Below, in pieces: positions 47,501 through 55,618 of a stretch of DNA of 64,000 nt. The DNA is from Arcobacter sp. CECT 8983 (lineage in GTDB: Bacteria; Campylobacterota; Campylobacteria; Campylobacterales; Arcobacteraceae), in assembly GCF_004118855.1 (NCBI RefSeq), contig NZ_PDKF01000003.1, forward strand, positions 1-64,000, in the 5' to 3' direction. The translations under genes and the position numbers were made by a program. The notes beneath the pieces are model-generated. The model searched no databases. It saw only the letters and a program-made list of their open reading frames with translations, and was not told the origin of the DNA. Numbering within the stretch: position 1 is the first letter of the stretch; every line of letters begins with the position of its first letter.

Positions 47501-47788
47501 AGAGTTAAAAATCATAGTGAAAAGATAGTTGGTGTTAAAAAACTCTATGAAAATATGTATGGTATTTTTGATTTTTATGTGAAACTTTCAACGGGACTTG
47601 GTTTGAATACTGTATCTTTAGAGTTAAGTGAAAAAGATGTTAAAGGTATTTCTTACTTAGTGATAAAGTCAAATATAAAGATAAATACAAAAGATGAAAT
47701 CTCTTTTTTAAATAAACTTCTTGAGGTTTTTTCTTTCAAGTTTGATTATAGTTATAAAGAGCAATTAACTATTTCAATTCAAATTTAA
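44594..47788 (+). CDS. CheB-CheR-PAS fusion protein with degenerate kinase-like C-terminus
   Basis: A 1,064-residue cytoplasmic protein. It begins with a CheB methylesterase without receiver (GSSAGG 12-17, His-41, GTGSDG 129-134). A CheR methyltransferase follows (about 200-475, SIGCSTGEEAYS). Next come an atypical PAS region, a long coiled coil of EELQSSNEEL-type repeats (46540-46720), and a PAS domain (about 735-850). The last 200 residues look like a histidine-kinase dimer/ATPase region without H, N or G boxes. CheB/CheR-PAS hybrids are known, usually with an active kinase. AAGGAT precedes ATG 44594. The PAS-GGDEF-EAL gene follows after nine bases. Confidence 0.88.
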   Translation: MSKDDLVVVGIGSSAGGLEALQTMLSNLGEVDNCAFVIAQHLSPTHKSMMVDLLSRTTNIPVIEVKNALKIKAKTIYMTPENTDICVKNGKLFLKTLEQSFGPKPSVNYFFSSLARDFKENAIGIILSGTGSDGAHGIRAIKAEGGITIAQAPTTAKYDGMPFSAINTGKVDLVVSIEKLGSEISDIVASLDEKLELSVNDRILQQIYRLLFNEFGVDFSLYKKNTLIRRIERRLAALKLKSLQEYIKILSDSNDELNNLYHDILIGVTAFFRDKEAFEKLEAQIKTIMSKKEQGEEIRFWSIGCSTGEEAYSVAILLSEILKEKISKYKIKIFATDIDDESLKIARTGIYPETSFEGVDKEIIKKYFTVQKNHFEIKKSLRELVIFSKHNIISDSPFLRLDLITCRNMLIYFSNDLQNKFFPIIHYALRDNGILFLGKSESIGQHIDLFSLIDKSSKIFKAQFTGIKEPPKLYNYSSGYKKAELIESNSLKIRNEEEFLESVVTDALKEVLLKSCVVVNSSNDIVYIKGDIPYIKPREGKISNNIFKLLNDDISLDLRNALNKSSKGKTVQTTQFRSVILFEDIVRYVRLIVTPIKDEKSDDWLYTIFFQSEESHDIKENIVYEGNENELIQKLTQELDSTKSHLQNVIEELETSYEEMQSLNEELQSSNEELQSSNEELETTNEELQSTNEELQTAYSELRVLYEDKDKRAKQLEELTSKLGNKTEEYRKQKEITELILNTAPIAITMVDNHGKLTFANDFALELFDISKSEILNRTYDSKEWKIKTFSGEDFLEEELPFFVIKRTFEPIYNVNQSIQRGNKRIFLSVSGSPQFDFDGNFQGAVFCIENLTENHTLQNNISQYEQRLSHKNKNLFENSSLSLFETSLLDINSSIRNLLGELSLQLNSIEGNEKELTLGNKKINLISSILEEKINFYTNDIHFKEESLFNSVNSFLNSFDNEIIYCKNRVKNHSEKIVGVKKLYENMYGIFDFYVKLSTGLGLNTVSLELSEKDVKGISYLVIKSNIKINTKDEISFLNKLLEVFSFKFDYSYKEQLTISIQI

Positions 47789-47797
47789 GGTTAAAAA

Positions 47798-50164
47798 ATG
47801 AATCTTGTTAATTTGATAGTACAAAATAATAATACTAAAGATAGCTATAAAAAATTATTGAAATTAAGAGATTATGAAATTAATAAAATGTTTATACTAT
47901 GTGAGGAACCTTGTACATTAAATGGGAAGCTCTCAATAATTGATATAGAAGATAAACAAGGAGTATTAAATTTATCAAATATTAGTTTTAAAGAAGAAGG
48001 AGTTTTTATACTTATCTCTCCTTTTTCTCAAAAACAAATTCAGGTACCAAAAGAGTTTCTAAATCAAAAAATTTTTTATTTAACAAAACCTATAGATATA
48101 TTTAAATTTGATACCATATTAAAAGATTCATCAAAACAAACAAATAAAGGTAAATATTTAAAGAGTATAGAAAAGACAATAATTGATGCAGTTGATAATA
48201 CTTCATTAAGTATTGCTATATACAATAACAAAGGTTTTTTAGTTTATGCAAACACTCTTTACAAAAAGTCAAATAAAATTGAAAATAAGAAAATATTTCA
48301 TTTTGATGATATAAAAAACTGTGAAATAGATTTTACTTCAATTATTCAAAACCTGAAAACAAAAGAGATTTATACTATACAGAAAAAGCAAAATAATCAA
48401 TGGTTTAAATCTTTTTTTTATAAGACCTCTGGAAAAAATATTGTTCATTTTTGTATGAACAATACTAAAGAAAAAGAGTATATAGAAAACTTAAAAAGAT
48501 CAGCAAAGTTTTTTGAACATAGTAATGAAGGTGTTTTAATAACAGATAATGAGAATAAGATAATAACTATTAACGATGCCTTTTGTAAAATAACGGGATA
48601 TACCAAAGATGAGGTTATAGGTAAAACTCCAAAGATATTGAGATCAGGAGTACATGAAAAATATTTCTATGAAAATTTATGGGATTCTCTAATACATCTT
48701 GGTTCATGGCAAGGAGAAATCTGGAACAGACGAAAAAATGGGGAAGTTTATCCAGAATGGTTATCTATCACAAAGGTAATAGATAAAAATACAAATGAGT
48801 TAAACTATATGGCAATTTTTACTGATATTTCTTCTTTAAAAGAGACAGATAAAAAACTTCAATTTTATGCAAACCATGACCATTTGACTGGACTTTTAAA
48901 TAAAGCGCAGTTTGAAAATATGTTAAATAAAACAATAGCAAAAGCAGTGCGAAATACTAGAAAATTTGCTTTATTGTTTATTGATTTAGACAATTTCAAA
49001 CAAGTAAATGACACAGCAGGTCATGATATAGGAGACTTAGTATTAAAAGAGCTTTCTTCACGTTTTCAAAAAATCCTAAGAAAAGAAGATATTATTGCAA
49101 GAATAGGTGGAGATGAATTTAATGTAATAATTGACAATATCACAGAATTAAGTGATGTTATTTTAATTTCTAAAAAATTAAATGATGAAATAAATAAGCC
49201 ATTTTTAATAAAGAATAAAACATTTTATCTCTCTTTATCTATAGGAATTTCCATTTTCCCAACTCATGGGTTAAATGCAAGTGATTTATCAAAGAATGCA
49301 GATTCAGCAATGTATGAAGTGAAAAAAAATGGAAGAAACTCTGTAATGGTTTATAATAAAACTATGACAGAAGATTTGATGGAAAAAGTATCCTTATATA
49401 CAGATTTAAAAGAAGTAACTAAACATAAAAAATTTGAATTATATTATCAGTTAGTGGTAGATACAAAAAAAGAGAATGTAATAGGAGCTGAAGCACTAAT
49501 TAGATGGAAACATCCTGAAAAAGGATTTATTAGTCCTGAGGTTTTTATTGAATCTGCAGAACATCATGGTTTTATAGAAGAGATTGGTGAGTTTGTATTA
49601 AAAAAAGCTTGTGAGAGCCTACCTACTTTATTAAATAAATTTGGTAAAGATTTTGTATTAAGTGTAAATGTCTCTGCACAAGAATTGATTGTGAAAAATT
49701 ATTTTGAAAAAGTGAAGACTATATTAAATGATTTTAATATTTCTTCCAAAAACATTGAATTAGAAATTACAGAAACATCAGTAATGAAAGATAGTGAAAA
49801 AGCAATAGAAGTACTTAAAAAGCTTAAAAAAGAAGGTTTAAGTATTGCAATAGATGATTTTGGTACAGGTTACTCTTCTTTGAGTTATTTAAAAAAGCTT
49901 CCCGTTAATAAAATTAAGATAGATAAATCATTTATTTTAGATATGATAAATGATAATGATGATAATGATATGGTAAAAGCAATAGTTAATATTGCAAATA
50001 TATTTAAATATGAAATACAAGCTGAAGGTGTTGAAACTTTAGAACATACAAAACTATTAAAAAAACTTAATGTTGATGTTGCACAAGGTTATTATTACTG
50101 TAAGCCTAGTCCAATCGAATATATTATCCAAAATGATTGGAGTTTTAAAAATGAATATAAATAA
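47798..50164 (+). CDS. PAS-GGDEF-EAL c-di-GMP signalling protein
   Basis: A 788-residue cytoplasmic protein. Residues 1-130 are an unrecognised region (possibly a degenerate receiver). A weak PAS lies near 135-225, a clear PAS at about 235-350 (ITDNENKIITINDAFCKITGY), GGDEF at 355-520 with intact GGDEF 437-441 and an RxxD site before it, and EAL at 530-785 (EAL 565-567, DDFGTGYSSL, VNKIKIDKSF). Both catalytic halves look complete, so it may make and degrade c-di-GMP. It is nine bases behind the CheB-CheR fusion and overlaps the next gene by 14 bases. Confidence 0.93.
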   Translation: MNLVNLIVQNNNTKDSYKKLLKLRDYEINKMFILCEEPCTLNGKLSIIDIEDKQGVLNLSNISFKEEGVFILISPFSQKQIQVPKEFLNQKIFYLTKPIDIFKFDTILKDSSKQTNKGKYLKSIEKTIIDAVDNTSLSIAIYNNKGFLVYANTLYKKSNKIENKKIFHFDDIKNCEIDFTSIIQNLKTKEIYTIQKKQNNQWFKSFFYKTSGKNIVHFCMNNTKEKEYIENLKRSAKFFEHSNEGVLITDNENKIITINDAFCKITGYTKDEVIGKTPKILRSGVHEKYFYENLWDSLIHLGSWQGEIWNRRKNGEVYPEWLSITKVIDKNTNELNYMAIFTDISSLKETDKKLQFYANHDHLTGLLNKAQFENMLNKTIAKAVRNTRKFALLFIDLDNFKQVNDTAGHDIGDLVLKELSSRFQKILRKEDIIARIGGDEFNVIIDNITELSDVILISKKLNDEINKPFLIKNKTFYLSLSIGISIFPTHGLNASDLSKNADSAMYEVKKNGRNSVMVYNKTMTEDLMEKVSLYTDLKEVTKHKKFELYYQLVVDTKKENVIGAEALIRWKHPEKGFISPEVFIESAEHHGFIEEIGEFVLKKACESLPTLLNKFGKDFVLSVNVSAQELIVKNYFEKVKTILNDFNISSKNIELEITETSVMKDSEKAIEVLKKLKKEGLSIAIDDFGTGYSSLSYLKKLPVNKIKIDKSFILDMINDNDDNDMVKAIVNIANIFKYEIQAEGVETLEHTKLLKKLNVDVAQGYYYCKPSPIEYIIQNDWSFKNEYK

Positions 50165-51188
50165 ACGGAAAAAAGTTTATGAAGCTTTAAAAAGACACTC
50201 TTTTGAAATAACAATGGATTTAGAAGAACAAATAAGAAATTCAAAATTGCCAATGATAAAAGATACTTTACATATAATACATGAAAGTGAGATACATTAC
50301 ATAATAAAATATCACTTTAAAATGATTTTAGTAGCTTTTTATTTTGAAAAAGCTACTTTTTTCTTAGAGTATCAGCTTTGGCTTTATAGAGTCTATTTTT
50401 TTAAAGAAGTTAATTTAGATTTTTTTATTTTCTTAAATAGACTTTTTGAAGAAGTATGTAAAAAATATATACTTAAAAAAGATTGTCTTGAAATTGAATC
50501 ATTGTCAAATGAACTTGAAAATGAACATGAAAATCTAAAGAAAGAAGCTTCATATAAAAGATATATTCTAGAAGATACGCAAGCTGAGGATTTTGCAAAA
50601 AATCTAATAATTGGAAATAATCATTATATAACAGATTTTTTTAATAAAAAAGTCTCAAATATTAATGAATTTCTAGAAATTTATAACACTACAATATCAA
50701 ATGCAATGAAATATGTTGGGTTTAAATGGGAAGCAAATGAAATCTCAGTTGCTAAAGAACATATAGCAACAAATACATTAGAAGAGGTAATTTTAAGTAT
50801 TATTGAGAATTTAAAGGAGTCTGAAGATAAAGATAAACATATCTTTTTAACAGCAGCACCCCATGAATATCATGGACTTGCTATAAAAATAGCAGCATTA
50901 GTATATAGAAAACTTGGATATAAAGTCACTTCTTTAGGAACAAGTATGCCAACAAAAGAAATAAAAAAAGCAATTATGGAGTTTAAACCTGATTACATTA
51001 TTTTTTCTGCTACTTTAAAGGCAAGTTTGATCGATATAGCTTTAATTATTGATGAAATAAAAAAAGATAAAAAGATCTTTCCTCAAAACTTAGTAATAGG
51101 AATTGCAGGGGCTGCTTTCGAAAATATTATAAATCCTTCAAAACTTTTTAAAACAGATTTTTATTTAAATAAGTTAGAAGAGATTTAA
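50151..51188 (+). CDS. Cobalamin-binding-domain-like regulatory protein
   Basis: A 345-residue protein from ATG 50151 (TGGAG upstream; the longer reading runs back into the previous gene). Residues 1-140 are helical and unrecognised, with a coiled coil near 115-130. Residues about 145-235 fit the helical cap of B12-binding proteins (EHIATNTLEEVI). Residues 235-345 fit the Rossmann B12 domain (FLTAAPHEYHGLAIKIAALVYRKLGYKVTSLGTSMP; His-241 at the cobalt-ligand position). The usual DxHxxG reads ExHGLA, so binding is plausible but unproven. It is co-translated with the c-di-GMP enzyme. There is no DNA-binding domain. Confidence 0.75.
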   Translation: MNINKRKKVYEALKRHSFEITMDLEEQIRNSKLPMIKDTLHIIHESEIHYIIKYHFKMILVAFYFEKATFFLEYQLWLYRVYFFKEVNLDFFIFLNRLFEEVCKKYILKKDCLEIESLSNELENEHENLKKEASYKRYILEDTQAEDFAKNLIIGNNHYITDFFNKKVSNINEFLEIYNTTISNAMKYVGFKWEANEISVAKEHIATNTLEEVILSIIENLKESEDKDKHIFLTAAPHEYHGLAIKIAALVYRKLGYKVTSLGTSMPTKEIKKAIMEFKPDYIIFSATLKASLIDIALIIDEIKKDKKIFPQNLVIGIAGAAFENIINPSKLFKTDFYLNKLEEI

Positions 51189-52870
51189 TAATATTTAGGA
51201 AACCTTATTGTAAAGCAAACTCCATCTTCAAAATTACAAACTTTTATACTAGATGTAAATTTTTTTACTATCTGTTCACAAAGATAAAGACCTATTCCTG
51301 TTCCTTTACTGCTACTTTTAGTTGTGAAGTTTAAATCAAATAATTTAGGTAAATTATCTTCATGTACTCCCCCTGCATTATCTACATATTTTAAAATATG
51401 ATTTTTATTATCTTCTTCAAAAAATATAGTTATCTTTCTATCTTCTATATTATTTTCATTGAAAGCATCCCTTGTGTTAGTCAAAAGATTTATAAGTACA
51501 TGTTTAAATTGGTTTTCAATAACTTTAACTTTGAAATCTTTTTCATACTCTATTTCTACTATTATTCTATTTTTTGTTAATTCATCTTTTAATAAAACTA
51601 AAACTGAATCTATCAAGACTTTCATAGAAATTAATTCAGAGTTTTTATCAGGTCTAAAAAAAGATCTAAATTCATTTAAGGTATCAACTAAATGCTTTGT
51701 TTGTCTATCTATCTCCCCTAAGTCATAAGCTATATTATCTAATTGTTCAATTCTATTTTCTATTTCACTTATTGTTATACCACTATTTTGAGCATAAAGG
51801 CGAATTATCGTTAAAGGATTTAGCCATTGATGTGCTATTATATCAATCATTTCACCCATTGATGCAAGCTTTGCTTGTTTTTCTATAAACTTTTCTTGGC
51901 TTATTCTTTTCTCTAACTCTTCTTGTACTTTTACTTCAAGGTTACTTTTTATTTCATACTCTTCTTGTATATCCACAAGAGAAAGCATAATTAATGAGTT
52001 ATCTAACATATATTCTTTAGCATTAAATTTAAATCGTCTTCTATTTCCAAACTTGCAAAGAACATCAATCTCAATGGGAAATTTTTTATAATCTTTATTA
52101 ACTATCCAAGATATTATTTTCTGGATATTATTTCTTTTAATATAAAAAAACAAAGACTTAATCATTAATTTTGAATTTGAAATTCCTAAATATTCATCTG
52201 CAAGGTGATTAAATCTTTTAATCTCTAAATTAGAATCAATTAGTAAATATGGAATAGGAGCATCTAAAAATAAAGATGAGAATTCTTCATTTAATGCTTG
52301 TAGATTTTTATCTTTTTGAATTAATTCATCATTTTGAGCTAATAGTTCTGCTTGGTAAATATTTAGTTCTTGGATTAATGAATCAGAATCAATTTTTGAA
52401 GAAGATTGAGTAAATTCATTAAAAATTCTATTTGTAACTTGGTCTTCATATAATGGCTTTGATTTTATTCTATAGCTACTTTTACTTATATCTTTTTGAA
52501 TTCCTAAAAAAAATTTTAATAATCCAGTTTTTTTATCAAAGATTGGACTTACTTTTACTTCATTATATATAAGTTCACCATTTTTTGTATAGTTTCTTAA
52601 AACAGTTTGAGCTTCTGATTGTGTATTAATAGCATCTCTTATAATTTCAAGATTTGCTTGGTCTTTATCAGTTCCTTGTAAAAACCTACAGTTTTTACCT
52701 ACTGCTTCATCAAAACTATATTCAAAGGTTTCTGTGAAAGCTTTATTTACATAAATTAAAGGATTGTCTTCTTGATTAGGATCACTTATTGTAATACCAT
52801 TTCTAGCTTGATCTATTATTTCAAAGAAATGTTCTTCAAGCTCACTCTTAATTTTATCTTTATTTTTCAT
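51185..52870 (-). CDS. LOV-domain (blue-light) PAS histidine kinase
   Basis: A 561-residue soluble kinase. Residues about 20-130 are a LOV photosensor: GKNCRFLQG (58-66) with the FMN-adduct cysteine Cys-61, followed by the conserved Asn in NYTKNG, the Asn in YNEVKVSP and the Gln in GIQKDIS. A coiled coil and a second PAS follow (about 205-310). The kinase core has MGEMIDIIAHQW (phospho-acceptor His-347), an N box LLTNTRDAF, DNAGG (497-501) and GTGIGL (523-528). No membrane segment or receiver is present. ATG 52870 has AGGACG upstream. It ends four bases inside the convergent B12-like gene. Confidence 0.9.
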   Translation of the reverse strand: MKNKDKIKSELEEHFFEIIDQARNGITISDPNQEDNPLIYVNKAFTETFEYSFDEAVGKNCRFLQGTDKDQANLEIIRDAINTQSEAQTVLRNYTKNGELIYNEVKVSPIFDKKTGLLKFFLGIQKDISKSSYRIKSKPLYEDQVTNRIFNEFTQSSSKIDSDSLIQELNIYQAELLAQNDELIQKDKNLQALNEEFSSLFLDAPIPYLLIDSNLEIKRFNHLADEYLGISNSKLMIKSLFFYIKRNNIQKIISWIVNKDYKKFPIEIDVLCKFGNRRRFKFNAKEYMLDNSLIMLSLVDIQEEYEIKSNLEVKVQEELEKRISQEKFIEKQAKLASMGEMIDIIAHQWLNPLTIIRLYAQNSGITISEIENRIEQLDNIAYDLGEIDRQTKHLVDTLNEFRSFFRPDKNSELISMKVLIDSVLVLLKDELTKNRIIVEIEYEKDFKVKVIENQFKHVLINLLTNTRDAFNENNIEDRKITIFFEEDNKNHILKYVDNAGGVHEDNLPKLFDLNFTTKSSSKGTGIGLYLCEQIVKKFTSSIKVCNFEDGVCFTIRFPKYY

Positions 52871-52993
52871 ACTAACGTCCTAAATATATAAATATTTTAT
52901 ATAAGTAGATATTAACAATAACTTAAATAATGATTTATTTATTAATTCAGGACTATAAAGAGTACTCATTTTGAAAACTAACATATAAAAAAG

Positions 52994-53007
52994 TATAATT
53001 TTATAAT
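52994..53007 (+). promoter_or_regulatory. Overlapping -10 boxes of acpS
   Basis: Two TATAAT hexamers (52994-52999 and 53002-53007) lie 12-25 bases before ATG 53019, followed by AAAGGTT. The leader would be very short. Confidence 0.5.
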
Positions 53008-53018
53008 AAAGGTTAAAA

Positions 53019-53369
53019 ATGATAGGAATAGATATAGTTTCAATTGATAGAATCAAAAATATGTATGAAAAGTTTGGGCGAAAAGCTTATGAAAGATTTC
53101 TAAAGGATGAAGAAATTGAATTAATAAAAAGATTTGAAACAGCAGCTGGTTTTTGGGCTGCAAAAGAAGCAGCAAGTAAAGCAATAGGTACAGGCATTGG
53201 GAAAGAGTGTTCCTTTCATGATATAAAAATTAAAAAAAGCAAAAAAGGAGCACCTAAATTAAAGTACTCTAAGGCATTGAGAAAAAAATATAATATTAAA
53301 AAAACATCCCTTTCAATAACACATGATAAAGGTGTTGCAATAGCAGCAGTATATAATTTAATTAAATAA
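53019..53369 (+). CDS. acpS: Holo-[acyl-carrier-protein] synthase
   Basis: Transfers phosphopantetheine from coenzyme A to acyl carrier protein. The 116-residue protein has the metal-binding [12 protein letters not shown] at the N-terminus and [15 protein letters not shown] at about 45-60, both diagnostic, plus [13 protein letters not shown]. It is a single gene with its own promoter, convergent with ruvX. Confidence 0.95.
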   Translation: MIGIDIVSIDRIKNMYEKFGRKAYERFLKDEEIELIKRFETAAGFWAAKEAASKAIGTGIGKECSFHDIKIKKSKKGAPKLKYSKALRKKYNIKKTSLSITHDKGVAIAAVYNLIK

Positions 53370-53374
53370 AGAGA

Positions 53375-53755
53375 TTAATTTTTATTAAGGTATCTTTCTA
53401 AAATAATTTTTGCAGCAAGGGAATCAACTCTACCATCTCTTTTGTATTTGATATCGCCTTTCATCAAATCTTCTGCTTCTATTGAGCTCATATTCTCTTC
53501 TTGAAAGATAACTTCTTTTTTAAAATCAAGCAAATTTACAAAATGTTTTATTCTTTTTTGCATATCTTCACTTGCACTAGGAAATCCAACTATTAAAGTG
53601 TCAATTTCCCACTCATTTAAAGTTTTTAAAACATCATTAGAAGCTTGGTTTCTATTTTTTCTTAAGATTGCAGGAAGTGGTGTAACAATATCACCTTGCA
53701 GGCAAATTGCAAGTCCTATTCTTTTAAGTCCAATATCAATGCAAGCTAACTTCAA
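53375..53755 (-). CDS. ruvX: Putative pre-16S rRNA nuclease / Holliday junction resolvase-like YqgF (RuvX)
   Basis: A 126-residue RNase H-fold protein. Acidic residues are in ACIDIGLKRIGLA (about 4-16), in EENMSSIEAED and in DGRVDSLAAKIIL. Family members act in ribosomal RNA end processing, possibly also in recombination. The start is TTG 53755 with AAAGGAAAC upstream. A minus-strand TATAAT at 53786-53791 is its likely promoter. Confidence 0.88.
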   Translation of the reverse strand: MKLACIDIGLKRIGLAICLQGDIVTPLPAILRKNRNQASNDVLKTLNEWEIDTLIVGFPSASEDMQKRIKHFVNLLDFKKEVIFQEENMSSIEAEDLMKGDIKYKRDGRVDSLAAKIILERYLNKN

Positions 53756-53785
53756 TCAGTTTCCTTTAGTAAAATTTGGATAATA

Positions 53786-53791
53786 TTATAA
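53786..53791 (-). promoter_or_regulatory. Promoter -10 of ruvX
   Basis: TATAAT on the minus strand lies about 31 bases before the TTG start, in the gap shared with the divergent serB. Confidence 0.5.
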
Positions 53792-53821
53792 CCTTAAAAG
53801 AATAAAAGTAGGAAAATGTAT

Positions 53822-54442
53822 ATGAAATTAGCTGTATTTGATTTCGATTCAACCTTAATGGATGGCGAGACCATAGACTTTTTAGCTAAACCTTTAGGTT
53901 TAGAACAAAAAGTTGCAAGTATTACTGAAAAAGCTATGGCAGGAGAGCTTGACTTTTTTGAATCTTTAGTTGAAAGAGTATCTTTACTAAAAGGTTTAGA
54001 ATATGCAAAAGCTGTAGAAATTTGCAAAGATTTACCACTTATGCCAGGTGCTTTTGAGTTAATTTCTGAACTTAAAAAACAAGACTATAAAGTAGTTTGT
54101 TTCTCAGGAGGTTTTAGAATTGGAACAGGTCCAGCAAAAGAGAAACTAGGAATAGATGCAGACTTTTCTAATATTTTACATGAAAAAGATGGAATTTTAA
54201 CTGGTCTTGTTGGTGGAGATATGATGTTTGGTTTTAGTAAAGGGGACATGATACAAAGAGTTCAAGCTATGCTTGGAGTATCACCAGAAAGTACTTTAGT
54301 AGCAGGCGATGGAGCAAATGATGTTTCAATGTTCCCTTATGCAGCAAAAAAAGTTGCATTTTGTGCTAAAGATATACTAAAAAAAGAGGCTAATATCATT
54401 GTTGATGAAAAAGATTTAACAAAAATATTAAAATATATCTAA
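53822..54442 (+). CDS. serB: Phosphoserine phosphatase
   Basis: Last step of serine synthesis. The 206-residue HAD-superfamily protein has the nucleophile motif FDFDSTLMDGET at residues 6-17, CFSGGF (motif II) and VAGDGANDVSMF (motif IV). ATG 53822 was chosen over the ATG at 53816 because AGGA (53810-53813) is then eight bases away instead of two. No regulatory ACT domain is present, as in short SerB types. Confidence 0.92.
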   Translation: MKLAVFDFDSTLMDGETIDFLAKPLGLEQKVASITEKAMAGELDFFESLVERVSLLKGLEYAKAVEICKDLPLMPGAFELISELKKQDYKVVCFSGGFRIGTGPAKEKLGIDADFSNILHEKDGILTGLVGGDMMFGFSKGDMIQRVQAMLGVSPESTLVAGDGANDVSMFPYAAKKVAFCAKDILKKEANIIVDEKDLTKILKYI

Positions 54443-54460
54443 TAGGAATTTATTTCCTAT
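54442..54460 (+). terminator. Hairpin after serB
   Basis: A 7-bp stem (54442-54448 with 54454-54460) and five-base loop begin at the stop codon. No strong T-run follows. Confidence 0.4.
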
Positions 54461-54519
54461 ACTAAAAGAAGATATAAAAGAAAAAGTCTCTTTTAATAGG
54501 GACTATAAAAGGAGAAAAC

Positions 54520-55521
54520 ATGAGTTTAAAAGAAGATATTAATTACTCTTTATGGTGTGATTTTATAGAAAGAGATTTTTTAGAAAATAAATTTCAGGAT
54601 ATTATTAAAGATGAAGTAATTCATGGAGCAACTTCGAATCCAGCAATCTTTGAATCTTCTATTACAAATTCAGCAGCATATGATCAACAACTTCAAATGC
54701 TAAAAGCAAATGAAGCAAAAACTATTTATGAAGAGTTAGCAGTTTCTGATATTAGAAGGGCTGCTGAACTTTTATATGATTTACATTTAGAAGATAATAA
54801 TGATGGGTTTATTTCAATTGAAGTTGATCCAACACTTTGTGATGATACAAAAGGTACTGTAGAAGAAGGAATGAGACTAAATTCTTTAATCGGTGAAGAC
54901 AATGTTATGATTAAAGTACCAGCTACTGAAGCTGGTTATGAAGCAATGAAAGAGCTTACAAGTGCAGGTATTCATGTAAATGCAACATTGATTTTTTCTC
55001 CAGAACAAGCTATTAAATGTGCACAAGCACTTGATGCAGGAATTAAGGCTTCAAATAAAGATATTAAAGCTGTTATCTCTGTATTTGTTTCAAGACTTGA
55101 TAGAATGTGCGATAATAGAATGATTTCAAAAGGTTTAGAAACAGCAAAACTTGGAATAATAAATGCAACTAAGTGTTACCATGAAGTTGAAAAGTTTGAA
55201 AATAAAAATATAAGAACACTTTTTGCAAGTACAGGAGTTAAGGGTGATGAGTTAAGAGCAAGTTATTATATTGATACTTTAATTTATCCTCACTCAGTAA
55301 ATACAGCTCCATTAGCTACAATTGAAGATTGGTTAGAAAATGGTCAAAAAACACCTTCTAAGATAATAAGTGAAGAAGAGTGTAACAAATACTTTAAACT
55401 ATTAGAATCAAAAGGTATTGATGTAAAAGAAGTATATATAAAGCTTTTAAATGATGGTTTAGAAGCATTTAAAAACTCTTTTGCAGATCTACTAAATAAA
55501 CTATCAAGAAAAGCAGATTAA
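54520..55521 (+). CDS. tal: Transaldolase
   Basis: Moves a three-carbon dihydroxyacetone unit between sugar phosphates in the pentose phosphate pathway; partner of the transketolase encoded at 5266. The 333-residue protein has GATSNPAIFESSI near residue 40 and the Schiff-base lysine Lys-132 in VMIKVPAT. AAAAGGAG precedes ATG 54520. It is flanked by hairpins, so it is probably a single-gene transcript. Confidence 0.95.
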   Translation: MSLKEDINYSLWCDFIERDFLENKFQDIIKDEVIHGATSNPAIFESSITNSAAYDQQLQMLKANEAKTIYEELAVSDIRRAAELLYDLHLEDNNDGFISIEVDPTLCDDTKGTVEEGMRLNSLIGEDNVMIKVPATEAGYEAMKELTSAGIHVNATLIFSPEQAIKCAQALDAGIKASNKDIKAVISVFVSRLDRMCDNRMISKGLETAKLGIINATKCYHEVEKFENKNIRTLFASTGVKGDELRASYYIDTLIYPHSVNTAPLATIEDWLENGQKTPSKIISEEECNKYFKLLESKGIDVKEVYIKLLNDGLEAFKNSFADLLNKLSRKAD

Positions 55522-55540
55522 AGTAGTTTTACTACTTTAA
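55518..55540 (+). terminator. Terminator after tal
   Basis: A 9-bp perfect stem (55518-55526 with 55532-55540) with loop TTTTA overlaps the stop codon. The T-run is short. Confidence 0.55.
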
Positions 55541-55618
55541 TCCTTCCCATTTTCCAGTCAACTTAAAGTTCTTTTTGGATAAAATTTTTCCAATTTCAAT
55601 AGTAAAAAAGGTTATAGA

